From Paraferrimonas haliotis (GTDB taxonomy: Bacteria; Pseudomonadota; Gammaproteobacteria; Enterobacterales; Shewanellaceae): a DNA stretch of 64,000 bases. The stretch is from NCBI RefSeq assembly GCF_002282895.1, contig NZ_NRRB01000001.1, forward strand, positions 682,001 to 746,000, in the 5' to 3' direction. The notes beneath the pieces were generated by a model. It made no database searches, was not told the DNA's origin, and worked only from the letters and a program-made list of their open reading frames with translations. Positions 1 to 9,521 of this stretch are shown one piece after another. Made by a program: the position numbers and the translations under genes. The stretch's first letter is position 1. The number at the start of each line of letters is the position of its first letter.

Positions 1-132
1 GTATATGATGACCTTGTGTGGCAGTCGCGTAGAGTCTTCTACTAATGGCTTAAAGAGTAAGGTTTTACTCAGTAAGTAAGCGATGACCAAATATACGCAC
101 ATTTGCTGTAGCAACAGTAAGGTAAGCAACAT
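1..132 (-). CDS. Sensor histidine kinase of BtsS/LytS type, N-terminal fragment
   Basis: Reading the minus strand from an ATG at 132, an open frame of 44 codons runs off the window. It begins MLLTLLLLQQMCVYLVIAYL and continues with a KTLLFKPL segment and a TRLPHK motif. This matches the first transmembrane helix and loop of the 5TM-5TMR_LYT domain in BtsS (YehU) and YpdA kinases, which sense extracellular metabolites such as pyruvate and phosphorylate a LytTR regulator. The kinase domain lies outside the window, so the family is inferred from the N-terminus alone. The gene diverges from the YecH-like gene, with 53 bp between the starts. Confidence 0.7.
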   Translation of the reverse strand, partial: MLLTLLLLQQMCVYLVIAYLLSKTLLFKPLVEDSTRLPHKVIIY

Positions 133-185
133 TTAAGGTTTATCTCCGTTGGCAGCCAACCAGTAATGACAATAGCGAGTATATA

Positions 186-428
186 ATGAGTGAATCAATA
201 CACGGCCATCAAGTAATGCAGTACATGGTCGAACTTGGGCGTCCTGTATCAAAAACCGAATTGGCTCAGCTGTTAGCCGACAAGTTTGGTGAACAAGCAA
301 GGTTTCACACCTGCAGTGCCAATGAGTTGGATATCAAAGGGATTATAGCTTTTCTAGAAGGGCGCGGTAAGTTCATCACCACCGATGAAGGTGTCGCCAC
401 TTCACTGGATAAAATTTGTAATCATTGA
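186..428 (+). CDS. YecH-like metal-binding protein (DUF2492)
   Basis: This 80-residue cytosolic protein starts MSESIHGHQVMQYM and contains the YecH-family hallmarks: PVSKTEL near residue 20, the RFHTCSA segment near residue 40, and a C-terminal DKICNH. The conserved Cys and His residues are thought to bind a metal in this family; the physiological role is not established. Length matches the family. It is followed directly by a strong hairpin terminator, so it appears to be a single-gene unit. No strong Shine-Dalgarno is visible before the ATG, but no other in-frame start gives the conserved N-terminus. Confidence 0.85.
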   Translation: MSESIHGHQVMQYMVELGRPVSKTELAQLLADKFGEQARFHTCSANELDIKGIIAFLEGRGKFITTDEGVATSLDKICNH

Positions 429-436
429 TAGCCATT

Positions 437-464
437 AAAAAAGACGCCAACGGGCGTCTTTTTG
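437..464. terminator. Bidirectional intrinsic terminator
   Basis: An A-run, the inverted repeat GACGCC-aacg-GGCGTC and a T-run lie between the convergent YecH-like and psiE genes. The symmetric A/T flanks would allow termination in both directions. Confidence 0.85.
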
Positions 465-470
465 CTGTTA

Positions 471-902
471 TTAGTCTGGCTCAGCCTCATTAGCCTGCCG
501 TTTTTTCTCGCTTGGTAGTTTTGGGTAAGGAAATTTTAGCTGCCCAATTCGAATAATGATTACGGTTGATGCCAGCATCAAGGTGGAGGCGGCAATGGCG
601 ATGATGCGCCAGTCGTCCATGCTTTTCATATCTAGAATCAAATAACGCGCTAATGCCACAATCGCAATGTATATCGGCATTCGTACTGGCAATTTACCGC
701 TCTCAGCGTAGTTAGCGACCATGGCTAATACTTCTAAGTAGATAAATAGCAGTAGCAAATCGGCGAGCGACACGCGGCGCATGTCGATGACGTGCATGAC
801 TTCCTGGCCAATGGCCGTGATGGTGGCTATGGTGATAATAATCAAAATCGCGTGTTCCAGTACTTTTAAACTGGTAACGCCGTATTTTTGATATAAGTTC
901 AT
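471..902 (-). CDS. psiE: PsiE-family membrane protein
   Basis: A small integral membrane protein with about four hydrophobic helices and the PsiE signature: FIYLEVLAMVANY near the middle, then LPVRMPIYIAIVALAR. In E. coli psiE is induced by phosphate starvation; its molecular function is unknown. The frame stays open to a TTG at 926, but that position has no Shine-Dalgarno. The ATG at 902 (MNLYQKYG) has a GAAGGG stretch upstream and is preferred, giving 143 residues. The tail is basic and charged (SEKKRQ). It converges on the YecH-like gene across a shared terminator. Confidence 0.8.
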   Translation of the reverse strand: MNLYQKYGVTSLKVLEHAILIIITIATITAIGQEVMHVIDMRRVSLADLLLLFIYLEVLAMVANYAESGKLPVRMPIYIAIVALARYLILDMKSMDDWRIIAIAASTLMLASTVIIIRIGQLKFPYPKLPSEKKRQANEAEPD

Positions 903-1055
903 TAGCGTTTCAATCCCTTCATGCAAAGTTTATTTTTATGGTTATTAGTTTACTGAATTCCGTCTGTGGTAATACAATATAATTGTGATCTTGTTCAAAC
1001 AATAAGGTTTGTGCAACGGGCTTTGAAAACAGAACCATCAAAATAAGGATTAAAA

Positions 1056-1526
1056 ATGAGAAAGGTGTTAATGCTCCTCGGATTATGTCTTGGGCTGAGT
1101 GGATGCTCTGATAATGAAGTGGGCGATGTCTCTTTGGGAATGTTTACGCTAAAAGACATTAAGCTTAACACGCTCGTGGACCCACTCATCCCCGGAGTAA
1201 CCTGCCATGTTGCCTCTATTGAAGCCAATCTGTCGCTTTCAGATCCCAGTGATAGTGCAATTTCTTGTCGTCAAACGGGCGAAATAACCGCCGCAATGAT
1301 CGAGAAAATTGACAAGAGTTTGTCCGGTGAAGTGGTTTTTAAAAAGTCAAAAAGTGTGTTTTTTAAATCCATGAAAATTCGCAGAATCTACGATCCAGCT
1401 AATCAAACGCTCATGTATTTGTCATACTCCACCAAAGAAACCAGCGGCAGTTTCAAACACAGTTTGTCAACGGTGCCGTTATGGGGTACTGCGGCTTATC
1501 AAGAGTCACCTGTGGTGCAGAAATAA
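1056..1526 (+). CDS. CreA-family lipoprotein
   Basis: A 156-residue protein with a signal peptide ending in a lipobox (LSGC, Cys about residue 17), so probably a periplasm-facing lipoprotein. The body has the CreA-family pattern: DVSLGMF, DPLIPGVTCHVA, DPSDSAISCRQ, a VFFKSMKIRR strand, then YLSYS and HSLSTVPLW. CreA proteins are conserved in Proteobacteria but have no established activity. The divergent region to psiE holds a good TATAAT (978-983). A short direct repeat, GGTGCAGAAAT, occurs at the stop codon and again about 19 bp later, which looks like a small duplication. Confidence 0.8.
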   Translation: MRKVLMLLGLCLGLSGCSDNEVGDVSLGMFTLKDIKLNTLVDPLIPGVTCHVASIEANLSLSDPSDSAISCRQTGEITAAMIEKIDKSLSGEVVFKKSKSVFFKSMKIRRIYDPANQTLMYLSYSTKETSGSFKHSLSTVPLWGTAAYQESPVVQK

Positions 1527-1679
1527 TCGCCGCTGGTGCAGAAATGGCTAAAAGTTCAATTGGGTCAAAAAAGCTGTGCACTGCCTCATAAATCTTTTAA
1601 CCGCAAAGCGCTTGTATTTGACCTGAGCGCCACTTCAAGGTTTATTGTGCACAGAATTATTATTTAAGGATATCTAATC

Positions 1680-2459
1680 GTGTTTAAAAGCAAAATGTTA
1701 GCAGTGGTATTTGCAGTATCGTCGCTATTAATGCTGGGCGCTTGCTCTCCAGCAGAAACTCCAGCGGCACCTGCAGCGCCCGCAGCACCGACTGCACCGG
1801 CTGCTCAACCTCAAGCAAATGTGGCTCCAGCGCCTGCTCCTCAAGAAGCCGGTCAATTTGTACAGGGCAAGCATTACTTCACAGTAAGTGACAAGTCGGC
1901 TACCGCCACTCCGCAAATCACAGAGTTTTTCTCTTTCTATTGCCACAATTGTTACAACATGGAAACTCAATATTTGCCGTTTATCAAAGCTCACATTGAC
2001 CCATCCATTGAGTTCAAAACAGCTCACGTAGATTTCATGCGCAGTGAAATTGGCTACGAAGTGATTCGCTCACTGGCGGTTATGCAACAAATGGGTATTA
2101 CCTCAGAATTGATGCCAACCATGTTTGCCACCATTCAGGCAGATGACGATGGCGGTCACCATCATGGTCACGATCACGGTGACAATGCTGACGCACTGGA
2201 CATCAAAGTGAATTCTCGTGATGACATAAAGGCCATCTTTGCGGCAAAAGGCTACGACGTTACTCAATACGACTCCATGGCCGACAGTGACCAAACCAAC
2301 GCCACCATGAAAAAATGGGCCGAACAAGAAAAAGCCTTTGGCATTCGCAGTGTTCCAGGGTTCGTAGTAAACGAAAAATACGCCATTAATATGAGCGAGA
2401 TACGTTCACTAGAAGAATTTGCCGCGCTGATTAATTTCTTGGCTTTACACAAAAGCTAA
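1680..2459 (+). CDS. DsbA-fold thiol:disulfide lipoprotein with His-rich insert
   Basis: The start is GTG with a TAAGGA Shine-Dalgarno. The 259-residue product has a lipobox (LGAC, Cys22), an Ala/Pro-rich linker over about residues 23-55, then a thioredoxin-like DsbA domain. The redox site is FYCHNCYN (Cys88/Cys91), and a VPGF cis-proline loop lies near the C-terminus, as in DsbA/ScsC enzymes. CHNC differs from the classical CPHC, so redox potential may differ. An unusual insert of Asp, Gly and His (about residues 155-168) could bind a metal. It stands alone and ends at a strong terminator. It is probably a membrane-anchored periplasmic oxidoreductase; substrates are unknown. Confidence 0.8.
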   Translation: MFKSKMLAVVFAVSSLLMLGACSPAETPAAPAAPAAPTAPAAQPQANVAPAPAPQEAGQFVQGKHYFTVSDKSATATPQITEFFSFYCHNCYNMETQYLPFIKAHIDPSIEFKTAHVDFMRSEIGYEVIRSLAVMQQMGITSELMPTMFATIQADDDGGHHHGHDHGDNADALDIKVNSRDDIKAIFAAKGYDVTQYDSMADSDQTNATMKKWAEQEKAFGIRSVPGFVVNEKYAINMSEIRSLEEFAALINFLALHKS

Positions 2460-2487
2460 GCTCAACGAAAAGCCCAGCACACGCACA

Positions 2488-2529
2488 AAAAAAGCGCCAG
2501 CCCCTTAGTTTAGGAGCTGGCGCTTTTTA
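2488..2529. terminator. Intrinsic terminator
   Basis: An A-run precedes AAAGCGCCAGC, a loop, and GCTGGCGCTTTTT. It sits between the convergent DsbA-like gene and suhB and can serve both. Confidence 0.88.
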
Positions 2530-2546
2530 GTAACCAATAAAAGCGC

Positions 2547-3353
2547 TTAGCTTGCTTTTATCGCTTCAGATAGTAACGGTCTCATGCATTTAAGCATGGC
2601 TTGAGTAACTTTAGGGCCACCTGCCACAATGTGGCCAGATTTTAGGTAGTTATGACCACCGTTAAAGTCGGTCACCATGGCACCGGCTTCGCGAGCAATC
2701 AATTCACCTGCAGCGATGTCCCAAGGTTTTAGGGCCAGTTCGAAGTAGCCGTCGGTACGACCCGCAGCGGTGTAGGCCAAATCTAAAGCGGCAGAACCGG
2801 TGCGGCGCATGTCCGCTACATGATTAAACATTTCACCAAAGATTTTTAGGTAGGTGTCGGTGTGCTGACGTGATTTAAACGGCAATCCCGTAGCAACAAT
2901 ACCGCCACTCAGTTCATTGTTTGCCGGTACTCGAACTCGAAAACCATTCATTTGTGCGCCTTTACCGCGAATCGCGCTAAACAGCTCATCACGAAGGGGA
3001 TCGTAAACGACCGCAACTTCGGTTTTACCTTTGATTTGCAGCGCAATAGATACTGCGAAATGAGGAATGCCTTGAACAAAATTGGTGGTGCCATCGAGGG
3101 GATCGATGATCCAAAGGTAATCGGTGTCGGCACCTTGGCTTGAACCGCTTTCTTCCGCCACGATGCTGTGGTCTGGATAGGAAGCGTGAATCGCAGCAAT
3201 GATAGCGGCTTCAGCATCTTTATCGACACTGGTGACGAAGTCGTTTTGGCCTTTTGCCTCAACTTTCACTTTGTCCATTTGAGCATAAGCTCGTGTGATA
3301 ACAGTTCCTGCGCTGCGCGCAGCACGAACTGCAATAGTCATCATAGGATGCAT
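2547..3353 (-). CDS. suhB: Inositol-1-monophosphatase SuhB
   Basis: This 268-residue protein has the full IMPase signature: VAEESG (metal ligand Glu), IIDPLDGTTNF (metal-binding Asp residues), and WDIAAGELIAREAGA near residue 215. It hydrolyses inositol monophosphate. In E. coli SuhB also acts in rRNA antitermination complexes; whether that holds here is inference from the family. It is divergent from trmJ, the usual gammaproteobacterial arrangement next to the isc cluster. The ATG at 3353 (MHPMMTIAVRAARSAG) gives the normal N-terminus. Confidence 0.95.
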   Translation of the reverse strand: MHPMMTIAVRAARSAGTVITRAYAQMDKVKVEAKGQNDFVTSVDKDAEAAIIAAIHASYPDHSIVAEESGSSQGADTDYLWIIDPLDGTTNFVQGIPHFAVSIALQIKGKTEVAVVYDPLRDELFSAIRGKGAQMNGFRVRVPANNELSGGIVATGLPFKSRQHTDTYLKIFGEMFNHVADMRRTGSAALDLAYTAAGRTDGYFELALKPWDIAAGELIAREAGAMVTDFNGGHNYLKSGHIVAGGPKVTQAMLKCMRPLLSEAIKAS

Positions 3354-3571
3354 ACAGTATTACCCTTGGCTGTAAAAGAACGGTGTAAAAAACGGCGGCA
3401 AGTCTACCAGCAATTGCGCTCAGTTGAAATAGGCAATTTTAACTGAGGTGAGCGAGTCGTTGCCGTTATCGATATAAAGACTATAGCTTAGTATTAGATT
3501 ATCGACTGTGTGTTGTTCGTTTTAGGCTGTGATAGAATCCCGAGCTTCACCTTCGTAAGAGCGAGTTTTGG

Positions 3572-4312
3572 ATGTTAGATAAGGTAAAAGTGGTGTTGGT
3601 TGGAACCACTCACCCAGGCAACATAGGTTCCGCCGCAAGAGCAATGAAAACCATGGGACTGAGCCAGTTAGTATTAGTGGCCCCTGAAGCTGAAGTCGAC
3701 AAGGAAGCGGTGGCATTGGCAGCCGGCGCATCTGATATCCTCAATCAAGCTCGAACCGTAAGCACCCTTGAAGAGGCGATCGACGATTGCCAATTGGTCT
3801 TGGCCACCAGTGCGCGTATTCGAGGTTTAGATTGGCCTATGCTGGCTCCCAGAGAAGCAGGCGAAAAGCTGATTGCTGAAGCGCACAGTGCGCCGGTGGC
3901 GATTGTCTTTGGTCGAGAGCGCAGCGGTCTCACCAACACAGAGCTGCAATTGGCAAACTTCCACGTAGCCATACCCGCTAATTCTGAATACTCCAGTCTT
4001 AACTTAGCCCAAGCGGTGCAAATTTTAAGCTACGAAGTCAGAATGGCCTCCTTAAACCATTCAGTAAATTCACGCCCCGCGACCGAGGTGGATTATCCCT
4101 CTAACGATGATATGGAGCGTTTTTATCAACACTTGCAAGAAACCTTGTCCAGTACAGGCTTTATCGTGCAAGCACATCCGGGCCAAATTATGGCGAAATT
4201 GCGGCGGTTGTTTAACCGAGCCAGACCCGAATCGGCGGAGATGAACATTTTGCGAGGCATATTATCATCCGTTAACAAGATTGTTGCCAAGTTGCCAAAA
4301 TCCAGTGACTGA
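3572..4312 (+). CDS. trmJ: tRNA (cytidine/uridine-32-2'-O-)-methyltransferase TrmJ
   Basis: A SPOUT-class RNA methyltransferase of 246 residues that 2'-O-methylates tRNA position 32 using SAM. Visible motifs are [20 protein letters not shown] at the N-terminus, [11 protein letters not shown] in motif 2, and [11 protein letters not shown] in the knotted SAM-binding motif 3. The C-terminal region ([16 protein letters not shown]) is typical of TrmJ rather than TrmH. It lies between suhB and iscR as in many gammaproteobacteria. The ATG is preceded by a weak purine-rich site. Confidence 0.95.
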   Translation: MLDKVKVVLVGTTHPGNIGSAARAMKTMGLSQLVLVAPEAEVDKEAVALAAGASDILNQARTVSTLEEAIDDCQLVLATSARIRGLDWPMLAPREAGEKLIAEAHSAPVAIVFGRERSGLTNTELQLANFHVAIPANSEYSSLNLAQAVQILSYEVRMASLNHSVNSRPATEVDYPSNDDMERFYQHLQETLSSTGFIVQAHPGQIMAKLRRLFNRARPESAEMNILRGILSSVNKIVAKLPKSSD

Positions 4313-4401
4313 CTCGCAAAATTTCGGTTTTGCTCTCATTTCACAGTAAATGAGTCAAATATTCGATTTAGGTCGTTGAATCTGACTAAATAAAAGGGTT
4401 A

Positions 4402-4428
4402 AATACCCCAGCGGTTTCAGGGGGTATT
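4402..4428. repeat. Inverted repeat upstream of the iscR promoter
   Basis: AATACCCC and GGGGTATT form an 8-bp inverted repeat with an 11-bp spacer. It ends two bases before the -35 TTGACA of the iscR promoter. It may be an operator for an unidentified regulator or a weak terminator for trmJ; no T-tract follows. Confidence 0.5.
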
Positions 4429-4429
4429 G

Positions 4430-4503
4430 TTGACACTGACACCGAACTTGGTAATACCTGACAAAATTAGTCAGATAAATACTTGACCATTTTACTCAGG
4501 TAT
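4430..4503 (+). promoter_or_regulatory. isc operon promoter with two tandem IscR boxes
   Basis: TTGACA (4430-4435) and TAATAC (4452-4457) form a sigma-70 promoter with a 16-bp spacer. Two 25-bp type 1 IscR sites abut each other at 4454-4478 and 4479-4503. Box 1 reads ATACCTGAC ... TTAGTCAG and box 2 reads ATACTTGAC ... ACTCAGGTAT. Box 1 overlaps the -10 and start region, so [2Fe-2S]-IscR should repress, giving the negative feedback known from E. coli. The two-box layout is seen directly; the regulation is inferred from the family. Confidence 0.8.
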
Positions 4504-4543
4504 GGTGCAATTGCTCCATGAAGTAAAAGGAGCCATGGAATAT

Positions 4544-5011
4544 ATGAAACTCACGTCAAAAGGGCGCTACGCCGTAACAGCCATGCTCGATGTTGCAATC
4601 CACGCAACGGCAGGCCCAGTCCCACTTGCCGATATTTCGGAGCGGCAAGGCATTTCTCTTTCTTATTTAGAACAACTGTTTGCTAAATTACGTAAAAATG
4701 GGCTGGTCAACAGCGTGCGTGGACCTGGCGGCGGTTATCTATTGGGCAGTGAAGCCAGTGACATTGCCATTGGTCAGGTCGTTAACGCGGTTGATGAGTC
4801 GGTGGATGCGACACGCTGTCAAGGCAGCGGCAACTGTCAAGGCGGTGAGCGTTGTTTAACGCACTCGCTATGGGATGATTTGAGCAATCGCATCTCAACC
4901 TTCCTCGATGGCATTAGCCTTGCGGATTTAATGGACAAAAATGATGTCCAAGAAATATCGGTGAAACAAGACGATATTCAGCGTCACCAGCGTCGAACGC
5001 ACGTGGCTTAG
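4544..5011 (+). CDS. iscR: Iron-sulfur cluster regulator IscR
   Basis: An Rrf2-family winged-helix regulator. Starting at [11 protein letters not shown] (4544) gives 155 residues and the canonical N-terminus; the frame is open further upstream, but that part lies in the IscR operator. The cluster ligands are present as a Cys-x5-Cys-x5-Cys-x2-His pattern ([17 protein letters not shown]). The DNA-recognition segment [16 protein letters not shown] is intact. With a [2Fe-2S] cluster it represses isc; in apo form it activates other Fe-S genes in known systems. An AAAAGGAG site lies 11 bp before this ATG. An alternative ATG at 4535 would add three residues. Confidence 0.95.
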   Translation: MKLTSKGRYAVTAMLDVAIHATAGPVPLADISERQGISLSYLEQLFAKLRKNGLVNSVRGPGGGYLLGSEASDIAIGQVVNAVDESVDATRCQGSGNCQGGERCLTHSLWDDLSNRISTFLDGISLADLMDKNDVQEISVKQDDIQRHQRRTHVA

Positions 5012-5107
5012 TAACGAATTTTATAGAGCTTGTCGGCAATCATTGTAAGCAAGCAATATCATGTTGAAGTGTGTCTTAATATCAATAGACACTAACTGGA
5101 GAAGGTA

Positions 5108-6322
5108 ATGAATCTACCTATCTATTTAGATTATGCAGCCACCTGTCCTATGGACCCAAGAGTGGCAGAATTAATGGCCAAATACCTTACCTTAGACGGT
5201 CATTTTGGTAACCCTGCGTCTCGTTCTCACCGATTTGGCTGGCAGGCTGAAGAGGCGGTGGATGTCGCTCGTAATCAAATTGCTGAGCTGCTTAATGCCG
5301 ATCCGCGCGAAATCGTATTCACCTCAGGTGCAACCGAATCGAATAACCTTGCGATCAAAGGCGTTGCCCACTTCTATGACAAGAAAGGCAAACACATCAT
5401 CACCAGTAAGACCGAGCACAAAGCGGTACTAGACACCTGCCGTCAACTGGAGCGCGAAGGTTACGAAGTCACTTACATGGATCCTGACAGCAAGGGTCTG
5501 ATTTCGGTTGAAGCGCTGCAAGCGGAACTTCGTGAAGACACAGTGCTAGTGAGCTTAATGCACGTGAATAACGAAATTGGCGTGATTCAAGACATCGCAG
5601 CAATTGGTGAAATGCTGCGCTCGCGTAAGATTTTATTCCATGTTGATGCAGCCCAAAGCGCTGGCAAAATCCCTCTTGATGTACAAAGCATGAAAGTGGA
5701 TCTGATTTCCATTTCGGCGCATAAAATGTATGGCCCGAAAGGTATTGGTGCCCTATATGTTCGCCGCAAGCCACGGGTTCGCTTAGAAGCGCAAATGCAT
5801 GGCGGTGGTCATGAGCGCGGTATGCGTTCAGGAACCCTTGCGACCCATCAAATCGTTGGCTTTGGTGAAGCGGCGCGCATTGCTAAAGAAGAAATGCACA
5901 GTGAAGCGGATCGCATCCGTTATCTAAGGGATCGTCTATACGACGGCATTAAAGAGATTGACGAAGTCTATTTAAACGGTGATTTTGACGCTCGTTACGG
6001 CGGTAACCTAAACGTAAGCTTTGCTTTCGTTGAAGGAGAGTCGTTAATGATGGCGTTAAAAGATTTAGCGGTATCGTCGGGTTCAGCTTGTACGTCTGCT
6101 AGCCTAGAGCCGAGCTACGTGCTGCGCGCGCTTGGGTTAAATGATGAGCTGGCTCATAGCTCAATTCGTTTTTCGGTTGGTCGATTCACCACGGAAGCGG
6201 AAGTGGACTATGCCATTAACACCATTAAAGAATCCATCGGAAAACTTCGGGAAATGTCGCCTCTTTGGGAAATGCATAAAGATGGCATCGACTTGAATTC
6301 AGTGCAGTGGGCGCACCACTAA
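5108..6322 (+). CDS. iscS: Cysteine desulfurase IscS
   Basis: A PLP-dependent enzyme of 404 residues that takes sulfur from L-cysteine and passes persulfide sulfur to IscU and other acceptors (ThiI, TusA in E. coli). Visible features are the N-terminal [14 protein letters not shown], the GATESNN PLP-phosphate loop, the Schiff-base lysine in [11 protein letters not shown], and the mobile-loop cysteine in [10 protein letters not shown]. The length matches E. coli IscS. It is the second gene of the isc operon, about 100 bp after iscR, with a GGAGAAGG-like Shine-Dalgarno. Confidence 0.97.
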   Translation: MNLPIYLDYAATCPMDPRVAELMAKYLTLDGHFGNPASRSHRFGWQAEEAVDVARNQIAELLNADPREIVFTSGATESNNLAIKGVAHFYDKKGKHIITSKTEHKAVLDTCRQLEREGYEVTYMDPDSKGLISVEALQAELREDTVLVSLMHVNNEIGVIQDIAAIGEMLRSRKILFHVDAAQSAGKIPLDVQSMKVDLISISAHKMYGPKGIGALYVRRKPRVRLEAQMHGGGHERGMRSGTLATHQIVGFGEAARIAKEEMHSEADRIRYLRDRLYDGIKEIDEVYLNGDFDARYGGNLNVSFAFVEGESLMMALKDLAVSSGSACTSASLEPSYVLRALGLNDELAHSSIRFSVGRFTTEAEVDYAINTIKESIGKLREMSPLWEMHKDGIDLNSVQWAHH

Positions 6323-6362
6323 TCGCGACTGACCTATAACGGAACAAATTTGGAGATATATC

Positions 6363-6746
6363 ATGGCCTATAGTGAAAAAGTAATCGATCATTATGAGAA
6401 CCCTCGCAACGTAGGGTCATTTGACAAGAACGACCCATCGGTAGCAACCGGTATGGTTGGCGCGCCGGCCTGTGGTGACGTAATGAAACTGCAGCTTAAA
6501 ATCAGCGACAATGGCATCATTGAAGACGCTAAGTTCAAGACTTACGGTTGCGGCAGTGCAATTGCTTCAAGCTCATTGGTAACCGAGTGGGTTAAAGGCA
6601 AAACCATTGAAGAAGCGGCTGAAATTAAGAATACCGACATTGCTGAAGAGCTCGCGCTACCACCAGTGAAAATCCATTGCTCTATTTTGGCTGAAGATGC
6701 AATTAAAGCCGCAGTAGAAGATTTCAAGACTAAGCAAGACAAATAG
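6363..6746 (+). CDS. iscU: Fe-S cluster scaffold IscU
   Basis: This 127-residue scaffold has the three conserved cysteines ([21 protein letters not shown]), the cluster-ligand Asp next to the first Cys, and LPPVK, the HscA recognition motif. It assembles nascent [2Fe-2S] clusters with IscS and hands them on through HscA/HscB. It lies 40 bp after iscS with a GGAG ribosome-binding site. Confidence 0.97.
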   Translation: MAYSEKVIDHYENPRNVGSFDKNDPSVATGMVGAPACGDVMKLQLKISDNGIIEDAKFKTYGCGSAIASSSLVTEWVKGKTIEEAAEIKNTDIAEELALPPVKIHCSILAEDAIKAAVEDFKTKQDK

Positions 6747-6757
6747 CCGGAGTAGTT

Positions 6758-7081
6758 ATGGCGATTACCATGACGGAGGCAGCAGCCTCTAGGGTTAAGC
6801 AGTATTTGGATAACCGCGGCCGTGGCTTAGGGTTACGCCTAGGAGTGAAAACTTCGGGCTGCTCGGGCATGGCGTACGTCATGGAGTTTGTAGATGTGCT
6901 GAATGAAGATGATGATGTGTATGACATTAATGGTCTAAACATCATCATTGATGCAAAGAGTTTGGTGTATCTGCAAGGTATTGAAATGGACTTTGCAAAA
7001 GAAGGCTTGAACGAAGGTTTTAAGTTCAATAACCCAAATGCCAAAGGGGAATGCGGATGTGGTGAGAGCTTTGTGGTATAA
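6758..7081 (+). CDS. iscA: A-type Fe-S carrier IscA
   Basis: A HesB/IscA-family protein of 107 residues. The three conserved cysteines appear in [10 protein letters not shown] and the C-terminal ECGCGESF. A-type carriers receive clusters or iron and deliver them to target apoproteins. It lies 11 bp downstream of iscU with a GGAG-type ribosome-binding site, clearly in the same transcript. Confidence 0.97.
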   Translation: MAITMTEAAASRVKQYLDNRGRGLGLRLGVKTSGCSGMAYVMEFVDVLNEDDDVYDINGLNIIIDAKSLVYLQGIEMDFAKEGLNEGFKFNNPNAKGECGCGESFVV

Positions 7082-7121
7082 CATTGCTCCACAGATATTT
7101 AGCAAATGAACTTGAGAAGTA

Positions 7122-7649
7122 ATGAATTATTTTGAGCTTTTTAATATTCCCCAAAGCTTCGATGTGGACGCGGTTAAGCTAGCCGATAGCTACCGCGAAC
7201 TGCAGCGAGCGGTTCATCCCGATAAATTCGCAAACGCTTCCGAACAAGAGAAGCGTTTGTCGGTTCAAAAGGCTGCTCAAATCAACGATGGTTATCAGAC
7301 CATCAAAAACCCCATTGCCCGTGCAGAGCATTTGTTAGTCTTGTCTGGCGTAACCTTAGCTGATGAGTCAGAAACCATGAAAGACATGAGTTTCTTGATG
7401 CAGCAAATGAGTTGGCGCGAAGCAATGGAAGATGCCGAGCACGGCAGCGATCCGTTTGACGCCATCGATGCGCTGTACGACGATTTTTCCAAAGAGCAAG
7501 CTCAAATGACAAAAGATTTGGCGACGGCTCTTCAGCAAAACAATGCAGAGGCTAACCAGCATTCTGCAATGCTGGTTCGAAAATTAAAATTCATGGCTAA
7601 ACTCGTAGATGAGCTTAGCCGTTTAGAAGATAAGCTTTCAGATAAGTAG
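7122..7649 (+). CDS. hscB: Co-chaperone HscB
   Basis: A J-domain protein of 175 residues. The HPD motif (RAVHPDKF) that stimulates the HscA ATPase is at about residue 33. The C-terminal helical domain that binds IscU is complete (KLKFMAKLVDELSRLEDKL). The protein starts MNYFELFNIPQSF. It sits between iscA and hscA with short gaps, in the usual isc order. Confidence 0.95.
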   Translation: MNYFELFNIPQSFDVDAVKLADSYRELQRAVHPDKFANASEQEKRLSVQKAAQINDGYQTIKNPIARAEHLLVLSGVTLADESETMKDMSFLMQQMSWREAMEDAEHGSDPFDAIDALYDDFSKEQAQMTKDLATALQQNNAEANQHSAMLVRKLKFMAKLVDELSRLEDKLSDK

Positions 7650-7656
7650 ATAGAAA

Positions 7657-9519
7657 ATGGCCTTATTGCAAATTGCGGAGCCAGGGCAAAGTGCCGCTCC
7701 TCATCAACAAAAACACGCCGCGGGTATCGACTTAGGTACCACCAACTCCTTGGTTGCATCGGTTCGAAGTGGTCAAGCCGATACCTTAGCAAACGCTCAG
7801 GGCGAGCACAGCATTCCATCAGTGGTACGATACACGGATTCAGGGGTCGAGGTTGGCTCGCAAGCGGCCGCAAATGCCATTGCTGATCCTCAAAATACCA
7901 TCAGTTCTGTGAAGCGCTTTATGGGTCGAAGCTTGGCTGATGTAAAGGCTCGCTATCCAAACAGCCCTTATCGTCTCAGCGCCAGTGAACACGGCTTACC
8001 TGTGTTTGAAACCGTCGCTGGAAAGCAAAACCCGGTGCAAGTATCGGCGCAAATTTTAAAGCCCTTAATCGCGACTGCGGAAGCGTCGTTAGGTGGGGCT
8101 CTAGAAGGTGTTGTGATTACGGTTCCAGCCTATTTTGATGACGCTCAGCGTCAAGGAACTAAAGATGCGGCGCAGTTATTAGGCGTTAAAGTTTTACGCT
8201 TACTCAATGAGCCAACTGCAGCGGCGATTGCTTATGGTCTTGATTCCGCTCAAGAAGGGGTTATCGCTGTTTATGATTTGGGCGGCGGTACCTTTGACAT
8301 TTCTGTGTTGCGATTAAACAAAGGTGTTTTTGAAGTACTGGCCACCGGTGGTGATTCAGCCTTAGGCGGTGATGATTTTGATGAAGCCTTAGCCGAAGCG
8401 CTCGCCTCACACTGGCAGTTGCCGCAGCTGGATGCTTCAGGCAAACGACAGTTGCTGAGCGAAGCTCGTCGTGTTAAAGAAGCGCTTACCGAAAACGACA
8501 GCGTAACTGCTCAGTTCAAACAGAGCAACGGCGAACAACTGACGTTCGAGGTTACTAAAGAACATTTCGACGGTTTAATCAGCAAACTCGTGCGCAGCAG
8601 CATTTCAGCGTGTAGAAGAGCGCTAAAAGACGCAAACGTTGAAGTGGATGAAGTCTTGCAAGTGGTGATGGTTGGCGGCTCAACTCGAGTACCTTTGGTG
8701 CGAGAAAAAGTGCACGGCTTCTTTAATCGTGAACCGCTAACTTCTATCGATCCCGATCAAGTGGTTGCTATTGGAGCGGCCATTCAGGCTGATATTTTAG
8801 TGGGCAATAAGCCGGATTCTGATCTGCTGTTATTGGATGTGATTCCACTATCTCTAGGCCTCGAGACCATGGGTGGACTGACCGAAAAAATCATTCCGCG
8901 CAATACCACGATCCCCGTCGCACGAGCCCAAGAGTTTACTACCTTTAAAGACGGCCAAACCGCAATGGCTTGCCACGTGGTTCAAGGAGAGCGTGAGTTA
9001 GTGGCTGACTGTCGCTCGCTAGCGCGCTTTGAGCTCAGAGGCATTCCTCCTATGGCGGCAGGCGCAGCCCACATTCGAGTTACCTTTCAGGTGGATGCCG
9101 ATGGACTGCTCAGCGTAACGGCTATGGAAAAATCATCTGAAGTTCAAGCATCTATCCAAGTCAAGCCATCATTTGGTCTAAGCGACAGCGAAATTGCCGA
9201 CATGCTCAAAGCGTCGATGACTCATGCCAAGTCGGACATTGAAGCTCGAATGCTTACTGAACAAAAAGTGGAAGCTGCGCGAGTCGTTGAGTCGATTAAC
9301 TCGGCATTGGAAGCGGATGCTCAGTTGCTCAATGAAGATGAATTAACCGCCATTAAAGCTTCTATAAAAGCGCTTGTTGAAACCGCAAACGGTGATGACG
9401 GCGACGCCATTAAAGCTGCGATTGAAGCTATGGATGAACTGACCCAGAATTTCGCTTCTAAGCGTATGGACACCTCAATTAAACAGGCCTTAACCGGTCA
9501 CTCAGTAGACGAGATTTAA
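7657..9519 (+). CDS. hscA: Fe-S cluster chaperone HscA (Hsc66)
   Basis: A 620-residue Hsp70-type chaperone specialised for the IscU LPPVK motif. The ATPase domain shows [46 protein letters not shown] and [13 protein letters not shown]. The substrate-binding domain includes [18 protein letters not shown]. It begins seven bases after hscB and ends two bases before fdx, so translation is tightly coupled. It drives ATP-dependent cluster transfer from IscU. Confidence 0.97.
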   Translation: MALLQIAEPGQSAAPHQQKHAAGIDLGTTNSLVASVRSGQADTLANAQGEHSIPSVVRYTDSGVEVGSQAAANAIADPQNTISSVKRFMGRSLADVKARYPNSPYRLSASEHGLPVFETVAGKQNPVQVSAQILKPLIATAEASLGGALEGVVITVPAYFDDAQRQGTKDAAQLLGVKVLRLLNEPTAAAIAYGLDSAQEGVIAVYDLGGGTFDISVLRLNKGVFEVLATGGDSALGGDDFDEALAEALASHWQLPQLDASGKRQLLSEARRVKEALTENDSVTAQFKQSNGEQLTFEVTKEHFDGLISKLVRSSISACRRALKDANVEVDEVLQVVMVGGSTRVPLVREKVHGFFNREPLTSIDPDQVVAIGAAIQADILVGNKPDSDLLLLDVIPLSLGLETMGGLTEKIIPRNTTIPVARAQEFTTFKDGQTAMACHVVQGERELVADCRSLARFELRGIPPMAAGAAHIRVTFQVDADGLLSVTAMEKSSEVQASIQVKPSFGLSDSEIADMLKASMTHAKSDIEARMLTEQKVEAARVVESINSALEADAQLLNEDELTAIKASIKALVETANGDDGDAIKAAIEAMDELTQNFASKRMDTSIKQALTGHSVDEI

Positions 9520-9521
9520 GC

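Noticed and set aside
995-1228. 77-codon minus-strand frame opposite the CreA-family gene
   Set aside because: Antisense to a recognisable lipoprotein gene; no ribosome-binding site or family features.
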